A stretch of 64,000 bases of DNA from Geothrix sp. SG200 (GTDB taxonomy: Bacteria; Acidobacteriota; Holophagae; Holophagales; Holophagaceae), in assembly GCF_022808935.1 (NCBI RefSeq), contig NZ_JAKZFR010000003.1:186001-250000 (forward strand). The letters are read 5' to 3'. Of the stretch, positions 1 through 7,834 are shown piece after piece. Position 1 is the stretch's first letter; every line of letters begins with the position of its first letter. The notes below the pieces were generated by a model. The model did not search any database. It worked only from the letters and a program-made list of their open reading frames with translations, and had not been told where the DNA came from. The position numbers and the translations under genes were made by a program.

Positions 1-983
1 GCCACCGGTGAGGCCAGGGGCGGGGCGGAGGGCTGCGAGGTGCCCAGGAAGCAGACGGGCCCCACGAAGAAGACCTGGTCGGAGCCCGGTACATCCCCGA
101 AGTTGGGGAACAGAGACACCTTGTTGTAGGTGTAGCTGAAGTCGAGGGGATTGGTGCCGGCGGACGGGAGGGCCATGTCGAAGGTGAGGGTCTGCCAGCC
201 GAGCGTGGCGGTGGCGTCGCTCTCCACGGAGTGCCCGCCGTTGCTCGCATCCTCGACCTTGAGCTTGATGCTCGCGCCGGCGACGGGAGCATAGACCACG
301 GCGGTCAGCTTGGTGTGGAGGCTGGAGAAGGGAATGGCGCCCACCGAGTCCAGGTAGCCCACCGAAAGGGTGGTGCCGGCCCAGAACTGCGAGCCCGCGG
401 TCTTGTTGACCTGCAGCACCGGTGTGGACGGCCCGCCTGCCGGAGGGGCGGAGGCGGGGAAGGTGGACACGGTCCCGCCGAAGTCCGTGGCCTTGTAGGT
501 GAGCCCGGCGGTGTTGAAGTCCAGCACGGCGTACTGGACCGGCACGCTCACCGTGTTGAAGGCCTGGGAGGTGGCGGTGGCGGCCGTGTTGAGGTTCCCG
601 GCCAGGTCGCTGAAGGAGCCGGCTGGGACGCTGATGTCCATGGTGCCGCTGCTGTCGGGCGTGGGGCTCACGAGGAGGGTGTAGTGGGTGGGATCGACTC
701 GGACCAGAGAGGTCGCGGCCGTGCCGTTGGTGACGACCACATCGCCCAGGGTGAAGCTCGTGCCCACGGACTCACTGAAGGTGAAAGTCACTGTGATGGG
801 GGCAGAAACCGCGGAGGCGCTGGTGCCGCTGAGGGTGACAGTGGGAGGGGTCGTGTCGGCCGGCGTGGGCGCCGGGGCCGGGCTCTTGGACTTGCTGGAA
901 CATCCCACCGAGAGGGCGGTGAAGGCGGCTACGGCCAGGAGCGATCCAGCCAGGAGCATGCTCCGAGTGCGATCGGTCTTCAT
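1..983 (-). CDS. Carbohydrate-binding surface lipoprotein, 3' end cut by window
   Basis: Reading from 983 down to the window edge gives 327 codons without a stop, so the gene is partial at its C-terminus. AGGAG stands seven bases before the ATG. Residues 1-28 form a lipoprotein signal peptide with lipobox S-V-G-C (Cys28), followed by an SKSKSPAPAP linker. Residues about 45-140 resemble a bacterial Ig-like domain (TPPTVTLSG start, SESV, AGNLNTA). Residues about 150-320 look like a beta-sandwich carbohydrate-binding module (GWQTLTFDM, DQVFFVGPVCFLG). No catalytic motif is seen in the visible part. It lies downstream of two glycoside hydrolases on the same strand and has its own promoter region containing the locus A-tract motif. 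A glycan-binding surface protein is inferred. Confidence 0.7.
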   Translation of the reverse strand, partial: MKTDRTRSMLLAGSLLAVAAFTALSVGCSSKSKSPAPAPTPADTTPPTVTLSGTSASAVSAPITVTFTFSESVGTSFTLGDVVVTNGTAATSLVRVDPTHYTLLVSPTPDSSGTMDISVPAGSFSDLAGNLNTAATATSQAFNTVSVPVQYAVLDFNTAGLTYKATDFGGTVSTFPASAPPAGGPSTPVLQVNKTAGSQFWAGTTLSVGYLDSVGAIPFSSLHTKLTAVVYAPVAGASIKLKVEDASNGGHSVESDATATLGWQTLTFDMALPSAGTNPLDFSYTYNKVSLFPNFGDVPGSDQVFFVGPVCFLGTSQPSAPPLASPV

Positions 984-1134
984 GTGCTCTCCTTCTGTCG
1001 GGTTCGGCTGAAGGCCGAACGGGAACGGGAAACATGTGTTGGGAATCTGTGGCACGTTCAGCCGCAAGCCAGGCCGAAAGGCGGAGCCATCGCGAAAAGT
1101 GCTCCCAGGCTGTTCTCAAAAAATTGGTGGATCA

Positions 1135-1150
1135 ATGGTCTTTTTTGATT
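1135..1150 (-). promoter_or_regulatory. Candidate operator, A-tract motif copy 1
   Basis: On the minus strand this reads AATCAAAAAAGACCAT, about 150 bases before the start codon of the lipoprotein gene ending at 983. The same core occurs upstream of the GH16 gene and in the intergenic region of the regulator. Assignment to the XylR-type regulator at 3786-4973 is inference. Confidence 0.5.
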
Positions 1151-1165
1151 TTTCGGAGGCGAAGT

Positions 1166-2806
1166 TTACGGGGTTCCGCCACCGATCCGGATGGGGTCGG
1201 CCCAGGTCCCGGGATAGAGGAAGCGCTGGGCGCCAAGGGTGCGTACGAACCGTCCGAATCGCAGATCGACTCCCGCGTAGATGGCCACCATGGGACAGCC
1301 GTCAGGCAGGGTGCATTCGTCCGGGATCGTCTGCTCGGACCGCCCCGGAGCCAGCGGGTGGACGCGGGCCTCCGCCCGGTCCCAGCCCTTGTGGAAGGCG
1401 TAGGCGACCCGGAGTTCCGAACCGAGGGTGAACGGTCCCTGCTGGCGCACCCGAAAGGTCACGGGAAGGTTCCGGACCCCCTCGAGGTTGGTGACAGGCG
1501 TCGCGAGCTCCAGAGTGGGCCACTGGAGGGGTTCCGGGCCCGTCAGCACCATCAGGGTCTCGACCTTGAGCACCCGTCCCCTCCCGTCCCGGGCCTCCAG
1601 CACCAGCTCACGATCCAGGAGGGGCTGGCCCGCGAATGAGACGCGGCCTTCCGCATGCCCGTGGCGGTCGGGAGTCAGCTCCAGGATCACCCGGTCCTCG
1701 TGGATCACCCGGAGGCGCCTCACGGAAGGCTGGCAGAACGCCTCGATGGGCACCTCGTTGCGGTAGAAGGTCTGGTTCTTGGGAGAGGTCACCAGGGCTT
1801 GGTTGTACTGGCGGATGGCGTGCCAGGCGGGCCGCGGGAGCCCCTCCTCGTCGGCCAGGCTGGCGAAGCCCAGGAGGCCGAACCACTCCTCCGCCTCGTC
1901 GTTGTGGATCCCGGGTTCGCCGGCCTTCCACCAGCCGTCCGCGTAGTAGAACGGGCACAGCCCGGTGACCCCCGCGTCCAGCAAGTCCCGCGTGTTCCGC
2001 ACCAGGGCCTCCGCCTGCTCCTGCAGGGTGTTGCCGCCGTAAAGGCCGCCCCCCCGGCGCGATACGGAGCGGCCGAATTCGGTCAGGAGAACAGGCCTGG
2101 AACCGCCAAGGGCCTCGGTGATGGCGCGCTGAGCCTGCGCGAAGCCCACGGTGAAGTTGGCACCGTCCTTGTAGTCGTAGGCATTCCGGCCGTACACGTC
2201 GAAGAGGTTCATGTCCAGCCACTCGGTGATGGCCGTGTTGCCGGAGATGGTCACAGGCACGCCCGGGTGCAGCCGGTGGATGAGCTCGATGGCCTTCCGC
2301 CAGAGGTCGCGCGTGGCGCCGGCCCCCACCTTGCGGAGGTGCTCGGGCATGGGCTCGTTCATGATCAGGTAGGTGATCACGCAGTCGTACTTCCTGGTGT
2401 AGGCCACCACGCGCTGGATGAGGGCCAGGTCCCTGGCCACCACGGCCGCGTCTGAGAAATCCTCATCAGGCTTGAGCCAGATCCCGAACACCATCTTGAG
2501 GCCGGAGGCCTGAACCACCTTGAGCTCGGCCTCGGACATCTGGGACCAGGTGCGGATGCCGTTGAAGCCCGCCGCCTTGATCCGCGCCAGATCCCGCGCC
2601 ACCTGGCCCAGGTCGCGGGTGGCGGTCCCGTAGGGGGTTTCCCCTGGTCTCGCCCCGGACTCATATCCCAGGGCGTTGATCAGCCATCGGCGGCCGTCCA
2701 GGTAGTACCACCCGTCCTTGAGCTCGATTCGGGGTGGACTGGAGGCCCGGGCGGATGTCCAGGGCAGGCAGGCGAGGGCGAGCAGGAGCGCGAGGAGACG
2801 CGGCAT
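1166..2806 (-). CDS. Secreted clan GH-A (TIM-barrel) glycoside hydrolase
   Basis: The start was placed at 2806 rather than 2812 because GGAGG directly abuts the ATG at 2812 but is six bases from the ATG at 2806. The product has 546 residues. Residues 1-21 are a signal peptide. A (beta/alpha)8 barrel follows (DGRRWLINALGY, then AAGFNGIRTW). The probable acid/base Glu is in MNEP (Glu151) and the probable nucleophile in LLTEFGRS (Glu243), the usual clan GH-A arrangement on strands 4 and 7. The C-terminal 200 residues look like beta-sandwich domains. Family assignment (GH2-like, GH5-like or another clan GH-A family) could not be decided by eye. It follows the GH16 gene by 45 bases, so the two probably share a transcript, and it may trim glucan oligosaccharides in the periplasm. 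Confidence 0.75.
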   Translation of the reverse strand: MPRLLALLLALACLPWTSARASSPPRIELKDGWYYLDGRRWLINALGYESGARPGETPYGTATRDLGQVARDLARIKAAGFNGIRTWSQMSEAELKVVQASGLKMVFGIWLKPDEDFSDAAVVARDLALIQRVVAYTRKYDCVITYLIMNEPMPEHLRKVGAGATRDLWRKAIELIHRLHPGVPVTISGNTAITEWLDMNLFDVYGRNAYDYKDGANFTVGFAQAQRAITEALGGSRPVLLTEFGRSVSRRGGGLYGGNTLQEQAEALVRNTRDLLDAGVTGLCPFYYADGWWKAGEPGIHNDEAEEWFGLLGFASLADEEGLPRPAWHAIRQYNQALVTSPKNQTFYRNEVPIEAFCQPSVRRLRVIHEDRVILELTPDRHGHAEGRVSFAGQPLLDRELVLEARDGRGRVLKVETLMVLTGPEPLQWPTLELATPVTNLEGVRNLPVTFRVRQQGPFTLGSELRVAYAFHKGWDRAEARVHPLAPGRSEQTIPDECTLPDGCPMVAIYAGVDLRFGRFVRTLGAQRFLYPGTWADPIRIGGGTP

Positions 2807-2851
2807 GGACATCCTCCGGATGGGAGGCCCGCGGGCTGAGGGCGGCCCGTC

Positions 2852-3697
2852 CTAGGAGCGGCGGTAGACGCGCACGTAGTCCACCAGCATCTGCTGGGGG
2901 AAGACCGTGCTGCTGTCCGGGGAACCGGGCCAGTTGCCCCCCACCGCGACGTTCAGCAGGATGAAGAACGGATGGTCGAACACCCAGAGCGCTCCGTTCT
3001 TCGGAAGGTCCGCCGGAGTGCGGGTGACGTACAGGAAATTGTCCACGTAGAACCGGATCTGGGTGCCCTCCCACTCGACCGCATAGGTGTGGAAGGCATC
3101 CGCGTAGGTCCCGGTTCCCAGCTGGCTGCCAGTGCTGAGGCCCGAGGCGCCGCTGTAGCCGGGGCCGTGGATGGTGCCGTAGATCCAGGACGGCTGGGAG
3201 CCGATGCTCTCCATGATGTCGATCTCGCCACAGGTGGGCCAGCCGTTGGAGCTGATGTCGGTGCCGAGTAGCCAGAAGGCCGGCCAGATCCCGCGCCCCG
3301 AGGGGATCTTGATGCGCGCCTCGAACCGGCCGCTCGACTGGGAGAAGAGGCCCTGGGTCTTGAGCCGGGCCGACGTGTAGCTGCTGGGGATCCCATCGCC
3401 GCCTGTGTAGTTCTCCTTCAGGGCGGTGATCACCAGGTTCCCTCCCTGGACCACCACGTTCTGAGAACGATTGGTGTAGGACTCCAGCTCGCCGTTCCCC
3501 CAGCCTCCGGCGCCCAGGTCGTAGGTCCACTTGGTGGGGTCGGGGGCGCTGCCATCGGCGCCGTTGAACTCGTCGCTCCAGCTCAGCACCCAGGTGCCGC
3601 CGGATGGGGGCGGGCCCGCCACCTGGGGCGTGGAACTGCCGCCACAGCCCAGGAGAAGGAGCACCGCGGCCATGGAGAGCAGGTGCATGGGCTTCAT
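2852..3697 (-). CDS. GH16 family beta-glucanase (laminarinase-type) lipoprotein
   Basis: An in-frame GTG/ATG-rich extension reaches 3730, but GGAGG seven bases before the ATG at 3697 decides that start. The product has 281 residues. MKPMHLLSMAAVLLLLGC is a lipoprotein signal with Cys18. The GH16 fold is recognisable: LSWSDEFNG near residue 38, the nucleophile/acid-base motif E-I-D-I-M-E at 158-163 (Glu158, Asp160, Glu163), HTYAVEW, and a C-terminal VDYVRVYR typical of bacterial endo-beta-1,3(4)-glucanases. The Met within the motif (EIDIME) is usual for laminarinases. It is expected to cleave beta-1,3-glucan endolytically at the cell surface. Its promoter region carries A-tract motif copy 2. 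Confidence 0.9.
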   Translation of the reverse strand: MKPMHLLSMAAVLLLLGCGGSSTPQVAGPPPSGGTWVLSWSDEFNGADGSAPDPTKWTYDLGAGGWGNGELESYTNRSQNVVVQGGNLVITALKENYTGGDGIPSSYTSARLKTQGLFSQSSGRFEARIKIPSGRGIWPAFWLLGTDISSNGWPTCGEIDIMESIGSQPSWIYGTIHGPGYSGASGLSTGSQLGTGTYADAFHTYAVEWEGTQIRFYVDNFLYVTRTPADLPKNGALWVFDHPFFILLNVAVGGNWPGSPDSSTVFPQQMLVDYVRVYRRS

Positions 3698-3754
3698 GGA
3701 ACCTCCGTTGGAACCGACAGGCCCCAGCATGAGGTCACAAAAAGAGGCGATTAA

Positions 3755-3770
3755 ATAGTCTTTTTTAGTT
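3755..3770 (-). promoter_or_regulatory. Candidate operator, A-tract motif copy 2
   Basis: On the minus strand this reads AACTAAAAAAGACTAT, about 58 bases upstream of the GH16 start codon at 3697 and just after the stop of the regulator gene. The core AAAAAAGACYAT is shared with copies 1 and 3. Its place between the regulator and GH16 suggests that the hydrolase pair has its own regulated promoter. Confidence 0.5.
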
Positions 3771-3785
3771 TTCTGCGGTCCGTTT

Positions 3786-4973
3786 TCAACGCTTGAAGAC
3801 CCGGGACCGGTAGAGGGCGGGCGTGACCCCTGTCTCCCGCTTGAAGAACCGGCAGAAGTAGGTGGCCGACGTGAACCCGCAGGCCCGGCCCACCTCCTCG
3901 ACCGAGAGGCTGGTGTTCTCCAACAGGCGCTGACCCCGGTTGAGGCGCACCCGCAGCACCTCGCCCGCCACGGGGCGACCCAGGTGCTTCTTGAAGAGGC
4001 TGTCGAGGGTCGAACGGGAGCACCCCGACAGTTCGCAGACCTGCTCGACCGAGATGCCCTGGCAGGCCCGGTCGCGGATGACCCGGGATGCGGCCACCAC
4101 GACTGGGTGTTCGGCGGTGGTGATGTCGGTGGACTGGCGCTCCACCACCCGGAGGGGGGGATGGTAGTACAGCTTGGGTTCGATCACCTCGCCGTCCAGC
4201 AGGCGCATGAGCATGTCGGCGGCCCGTTGCCCGATGCCCTCGGTATCAGGGGCGATGCTGGTCAGGGTCGGGCGGCAGAGGCGGCAGAGGATGTCGTCGT
4301 TGTCCACGCCGATGACGCAGACCTCCGCCGGCATGGCGATGCCCTGGTCCCGGCAGGCGGTGATGATCTGCTGGCCCCGGCTGTCGTTGCAGGCCAGGAT
4401 GGCCACGGGCTTGGGAAGCTGGGCCAGCCAGGCCGCGAGCTCGGGCTCGTACTCGAGTCCCCGCCGCTCCTTGAACTGGGCCTTGATGCTGGCGGATACC
4501 TTGGTGGAGGGCTGGTAGACATGCGGGCTGCGGCCCCGCCGCTGGAGGATCGCAGAGAACGCGTCCGAACGCCGGTCGGAGAAGAAGAGTCCCGGGTAGC
4601 CGCAGAACGCAAGATGGATGAACCCCGCTTGGAGGAAGAAGTCGACCGCCATGTGGGCCACCACGTTGGGGTCGGTGTCGAGCACTGGGGAGCCGGGGCA
4701 GTTTCCTTCCCCCTGCACATCCACGAGGGGCACGCCCAGGGCGGTGATCTGGCGGCCCAGGTCGGGCGTGGTGATGAAGCCGATGACCCCATCGATGTTC
4801 CCCTTCTTCAGCCAGGACGGCAGGCGCATGAACTCGGCGCGCTCGTAGGGGAAGATCAGCAGGTCGTCCCGTTCCAGGGCATAGGTGGCCACCCCACGGC
4901 AAATGCCCCGGCTGTACCCGCCTCCAGCGGGCACCAGCAGCGCGATGTGACGGATGGGAGGCATGGCGATCAT
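3786..4973 (-). CDS. XylR-type AraC-family transcriptional regulator of the glucan locus
   Basis: The product has 395 residues and starts after a strong GGAGG four bases before the ATG. Residues about 6-270 form a periplasmic-binding-protein-like (LacI-type) sensor domain: IALLVPAGGGYSRGICRGV at the N-terminus, then VDVQGEGN, FCGYPG, and ILACNDSRGQQI near the hinge. Residues about 285-395 are an AraC-type double helix-turn-helix (VEQVCELSGCSRSTLDSLFKKHLG, then GFTSATYFCRFFKRETGVTP). This domain order matches XylR-type regulators, which sense a sugar directly. The gene is divergent from the plus-strand operon at 5277 and lies upstream of the GH16 gene, so it is the obvious local regulator. The ligand is unknown; a glucan-derived oligosaccharide or glucose is plausible. 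Confidence 0.88.
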   Translation of the reverse strand: MIAMPPIRHIALLVPAGGGYSRGICRGVATYALERDDLLIFPYERAEFMRLPSWLKKGNIDGVIGFITTPDLGRQITALGVPLVDVQGEGNCPGSPVLDTDPNVVAHMAVDFFLQAGFIHLAFCGYPGLFFSDRRSDAFSAILQRRGRSPHVYQPSTKVSASIKAQFKERRGLEYEPELAAWLAQLPKPVAILACNDSRGQQIITACRDQGIAMPAEVCVIGVDNDDILCRLCRPTLTSIAPDTEGIGQRAADMLMRLLDGEVIEPKLYYHPPLRVVERQSTDITTAEHPVVVAASRVIRDRACQGISVEQVCELSGCSRSTLDSLFKKHLGRPVAGEVLRVRLNRGQRLLENTSLSVEEVGRACGFTSATYFCRFFKRETGVTPALYRSRVFKR

Positions 4974-5037
4974 GTTACCTCCGGCCCCCAGGTGTTCCCG
5001 CCCGGGCGGAGGGGCACCGGAAAATTGGCGCTAAGGA

Positions 5038-5053
5038 AACCAAAAAAGACCAT
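5038..5053 (+). promoter_or_regulatory. Candidate operator, A-tract motif copy 3
   Basis: Reads AACCAAAAAAGACCAT on the plus strand in the 303-bp region between the divergent regulator (start 4973) and the plus-strand operon (start 5277). The 12-base core is identical to copy 1. No other gene is seen in this intergenic stretch. Confidence 0.5.
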
Positions 5054-5084
5054 ATACAAGTCCAATTTTAGAATACAGGCTTGC

Positions 5085-5100
5085 CCAGTCTTCTTTGATT
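5085..5100 (-). promoter_or_regulatory. Candidate operator, A-tract motif copy 4 (inverted, degenerate)
   Basis: On the minus strand this reads AATCAAAGAAGACTGG. It faces copy 3 in inverted orientation with centres about 43-45 bases apart, close to four helical turns, which would suit a looped or tandem dimer. It is a weaker match than copies 1-3. Confidence 0.35.
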
Positions 5101-5276
5101 CAGGGGATTGTGACCGTCCCACCTGGGGCTCGCCGACGACCGTTGGCCTCCCGGTCGGACTGGGCAGGATTCCCGGAGACCCGGTCGGAAGGCGCCATGG
5201 ACCCCCAGGCTGTCCCCGCCCCCCCCAGCAGCTTTTCTGATCCCTGCCCCATCGCGCCCCTCACAAGGAGAGCAAC

Positions 5277-6890
5277 ATGACGACCCAGCACTTCCGAGGC
5301 GTTCTGGCACTTCTGGTAACCACGGCCCTGGCCCTGACGGTCGATTGCGGCGGGACCACCAAGCCCAATACCTCCTCGGCCTACCTCTCGGTGGATCCCG
5401 TGACCCAGACCCTGTATCCGGGACAGGCCACCCAGCTCCGGGTCACCCTGCACGCCCCGGATGGATCGAGCTCCCAGGTGAGCTCGGGGGTCTCCTTCCG
5501 CGCTTCCGCGGACGGCGTGGCCACCGTGAGCGCCTCGGGCATCGTGACCGGGGTCGCGATCGGGATCGGGACCGTCACGGCCACCCTGGACGGGAAGTCC
5601 GCTGATGCCGTGGTGAAGGTGACCCCCCTGTTCCCCGGACCCGTGTTCATCGACGACTATGCCAGCGGAGTTGCCTTCGCGCCCTTTGGCGGCTCCACGA
5701 ACAGCCTCAGCGTCGATCCCCTGGAACACCACTCCTGGGCCACTTCCCTCAAGGTGGCCGTGCCCGCCTCCGGCTACACCGGTGGGACGCTCAAGGTCGC
5801 TTCCCCCCAGAACATGTCCCTGTACAACGCCGTGACCTTCTGGGCCAAGGCCAGCACGCCGACCTCTCTGGCGGTGGCGGGCTTCGGGGATGACGCGGCG
5901 GGCGACGTGCGCTTCAAGGCCGAGCTATCCGGCCTTCCGCTTTCCACCGAGTGGGCCAAGTTCGTGCTGCCCATCCCCGCGCCCGCGAAGCTCAGTGGGA
6001 ACACTGCCCTCTTCCACTTCGCCCAGGGGAGCTCCGGATCCGCCTACGCCATCTGGTTCGACGACATCCAGTACGAAGCGCTTCCCGCTTCCGAGCTGGG
6101 CGCTCCCACGGCCGCAGCTGTGGGCTGGACGCCCATCAACATCGACCTCGGCCGCACCGCCAAGCTGCCCAGCGGCAACGGCAGCGGAAACACCGCGACC
6201 TTTACCCTTCCCAGCGTGACCCTCACCAACCTCGGCATCGGGTACTTCGACCTCACCTCGAGCAACCCTGGCATCGCCCTCCCGGGCACGGACGGCACGG
6301 TGAAGGGACTGGCCTTTGGAACCGCGCAGTTGACGGCCACTCTGGGCGGCGTGCCTGCCGGGGTCGGGACCGTGACAGTGGCGCCTGCGACGCCCACCAC
6401 CCTCCCGCCTGCACCCACCCTCCCGGCCAGCAGCGTGATCTCCCTGCTCACCAAGGTCTACCCGAACAGTCCCGTGGACACCTGGAGCGCCTCCTGGGGC
6501 GTGGTGGGCGGCCACTCCGAGATGGTCATCGTCGGGCAGACCATGCAGAAGTACGCCAACCTCGGCTACGCCGGCATCGAGTTCACGAACCACCAGGTCG
6601 ACGCCAGCCAGATGGGCTACTTCCACGTGGACATCTGGACCCCCGACATGAGTGCCTTCCACGTCAAGCTCGTCGACTTCGGGGCCGATGGCATCTACTC
6701 ACCCTCTGTGGATGACACCGCCTTTGAGATCACCGTTCCCGTCACGGCCCTGAAGCAGTGGCAGAGCATCGACCTGCCGCTGAGCTCCTTCACCGGGATG
6801 AACTTCCGCAATCAGGCCCAGATCGTCATCGTGGGCGAGCCCTACCAGGCCGGAACGGTCTTCCTCACCAACGTCTACTACCACAAGTAG
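5277..6890 (+). CDS. Secreted Big_2-domain protein with carbohydrate-binding-like domains
   Basis: The product has 537 residues; AGGAG stands six bases before the ATG. The N-terminus is hydrophobic and ends TVDCGG, a non-canonical lipobox, so lipid attachment at Cys24 is possible but not certain. Residues about 36-120 match a bacterial Ig-like group 2 domain (LYPGQATQLRVT, GVATVSASGIVTGVAIG). Residues about 124-275 resemble a galactose-binding-like module (FIDDYASG, LYNAVTFWAKA, YAIWFDDIQYE). A second Ig-like stretch follows, and residues about 390-537 form another beta-sandwich ending in TVFLTNVYY. No catalytic residues are evident. It is the first gene of the plus-strand glucan operon, and a surface glycan-binding role, analogous to SGBPs of other glycan loci, is inferred. 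Confidence 0.7.
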   Translation: MTTQHFRGVLALLVTTALALTVDCGGTTKPNTSSAYLSVDPVTQTLYPGQATQLRVTLHAPDGSSSQVSSGVSFRASADGVATVSASGIVTGVAIGIGTVTATLDGKSADAVVKVTPLFPGPVFIDDYASGVAFAPFGGSTNSLSVDPLEHHSWATSLKVAVPASGYTGGTLKVASPQNMSLYNAVTFWAKASTPTSLAVAGFGDDAAGDVRFKAELSGLPLSTEWAKFVLPIPAPAKLSGNTALFHFAQGSSGSAYAIWFDDIQYEALPASELGAPTAAAVGWTPINIDLGRTAKLPSGNGSGNTATFTLPSVTLTNLGIGYFDLTSSNPGIALPGTDGTVKGLAFGTAQLTATLGGVPAGVGTVTVAPATPTTLPPAPTLPASSVISLLTKVYPNSPVDTWSASWGVVGGHSEMVIVGQTMQKYANLGYAGIEFTNHQVDASQMGYFHVDIWTPDMSAFHVKLVDFGADGIYSPSVDDTAFEITVPVTALKQWQSIDLPLSSFTGMNFRNQAQIVIVGEPYQAGTVFLTNVYYHK

Positions 6891-6935
6891 GCCGGAGGCT
6901 GGCGGCCCGGCGATTCCGGACCGCCAGCCTCCGGC
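6891..6935 (+). terminator. Strong hairpin after the first operon gene
   Basis: Arms GCCGGAGGCTGGCGG (6891-6905) and its exact complement (6921-6935) surround a 15-base loop, one base after the stop codon. No T-run follows. It may attenuate transcription or stabilise the upstream message rather than fully terminate. Confidence 0.5.
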
Positions 6936-7039
6936 CGGTTGGGGAAGGCTGCCTGCCGCCGACCGCTCTGAACCGATTCCAGAACCGCATTCAAGTTTCG
7001 TCCAGGGGCCACGCGCCTGGGCAACCACGGGAGGAAGAC

Positions 7040-7810
7040 ATGACCAAGGCATTGAACGCGCTCCGCAGTGGGCTCCTGGTGTGCATGTGCGGCTCGCTCA
7101 TGCCCCTGGCCGCCCAGGAGGAGACGGGGTTCTCGAAGGCCTTCAAGTTCCGCCTCGGGTACGCCCCGAGTCCCAAGGATCATCTCCGCGCGCCCTATTC
7201 CGGGTTCAGCCTGGACCTGGGCTACGGGCTGGGTCTGGGGCGGATCGGTCTTGAATTGGGCTACATCTACAAGACCGGCGACAACTACTTCACCCAGGCC
7301 GATCGGTCGCTGCTCTCCTCCTCCCAGCTGCCTGCGAATCCCGCCAAGTCCATGGAGGACAAGCGGAACCAGTTTGCCGGGTTCACCGTGCGCACGACCT
7401 TCAGCCGGGACCTCGGAGGGGATTGGCGGTGGCAGGCCGGTGTCCAGTTCGGTGGCACCTTCACCCACCAGTACGTGGGCGACACCCAGAGCAGCCCTTG
7501 GGACGCGACCACAGGTGCCGCGGGCTGGCGGGACTTCTACCTGGGCGTTCCCACCAAGGGTGGTCTGAACCCTTCGCCCTTCGGGGGCGTCACTTGGAAG
7601 GTGGACAAGGACTCGAGCGTGGAGCTGAACCTCATGCTCCTGAACTACACGGCCCTTGAGTACCACCACTTCGCGGGAACCGGGACGGTCTACGCGAACA
7701 GCGCCTCAGGGCCCTACTCCGATGGGACCACGGTCTACCCCCACGACCGCCTCGACAAGACCCGCAGGGTCGTGCCGCACTTCGAACTCGCCTACGTGTT
7801 CCGTTTCTAG
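7040..7810 (+). CDS. Outer-membrane beta-barrel protein
   Basis: The product has 256 residues. The ATG at 7040 is preceded by GGAGGAAGAC, while the longer open frame upstream lacks a ribosome site. MTKALNALRSGLLVCMCGSLMPLAAQEE is a signal peptide with likely cleavage after AAQ. The mature part alternates hydrophobic and polar residues in strands (FKFRLGYAPS, GFSLDLGYGLGLGRIGLELGYIY, WQAGVQFGGTFTHQY) and ends VPHFELAYVFRF with the terminal Phe used for BAM recognition. No enzymatic motif is seen. Placed directly before the TonB-dependent receptor (24-base gap), it probably acts with it in the outer membrane, but its exact function is unknown. Confidence 0.7.
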   Translation: MTKALNALRSGLLVCMCGSLMPLAAQEETGFSKAFKFRLGYAPSPKDHLRAPYSGFSLDLGYGLGLGRIGLELGYIYKTGDNYFTQADRSLLSSSQLPANPAKSMEDKRNQFAGFTVRTTFSRDLGGDWRWQAGVQFGGTFTHQYVGDTQSSPWDATTGAAGWRDFYLGVPTKGGLNPSPFGGVTWKVDKDSSVELNLMLLNYTALEYHHFAGTGTVYANSASGPYSDGTTVYPHDRLDKTRRVVPHFELAYVFRF

Positions 7811-7834
7811 GCCCCCGCACCCAGGAGATCGACC

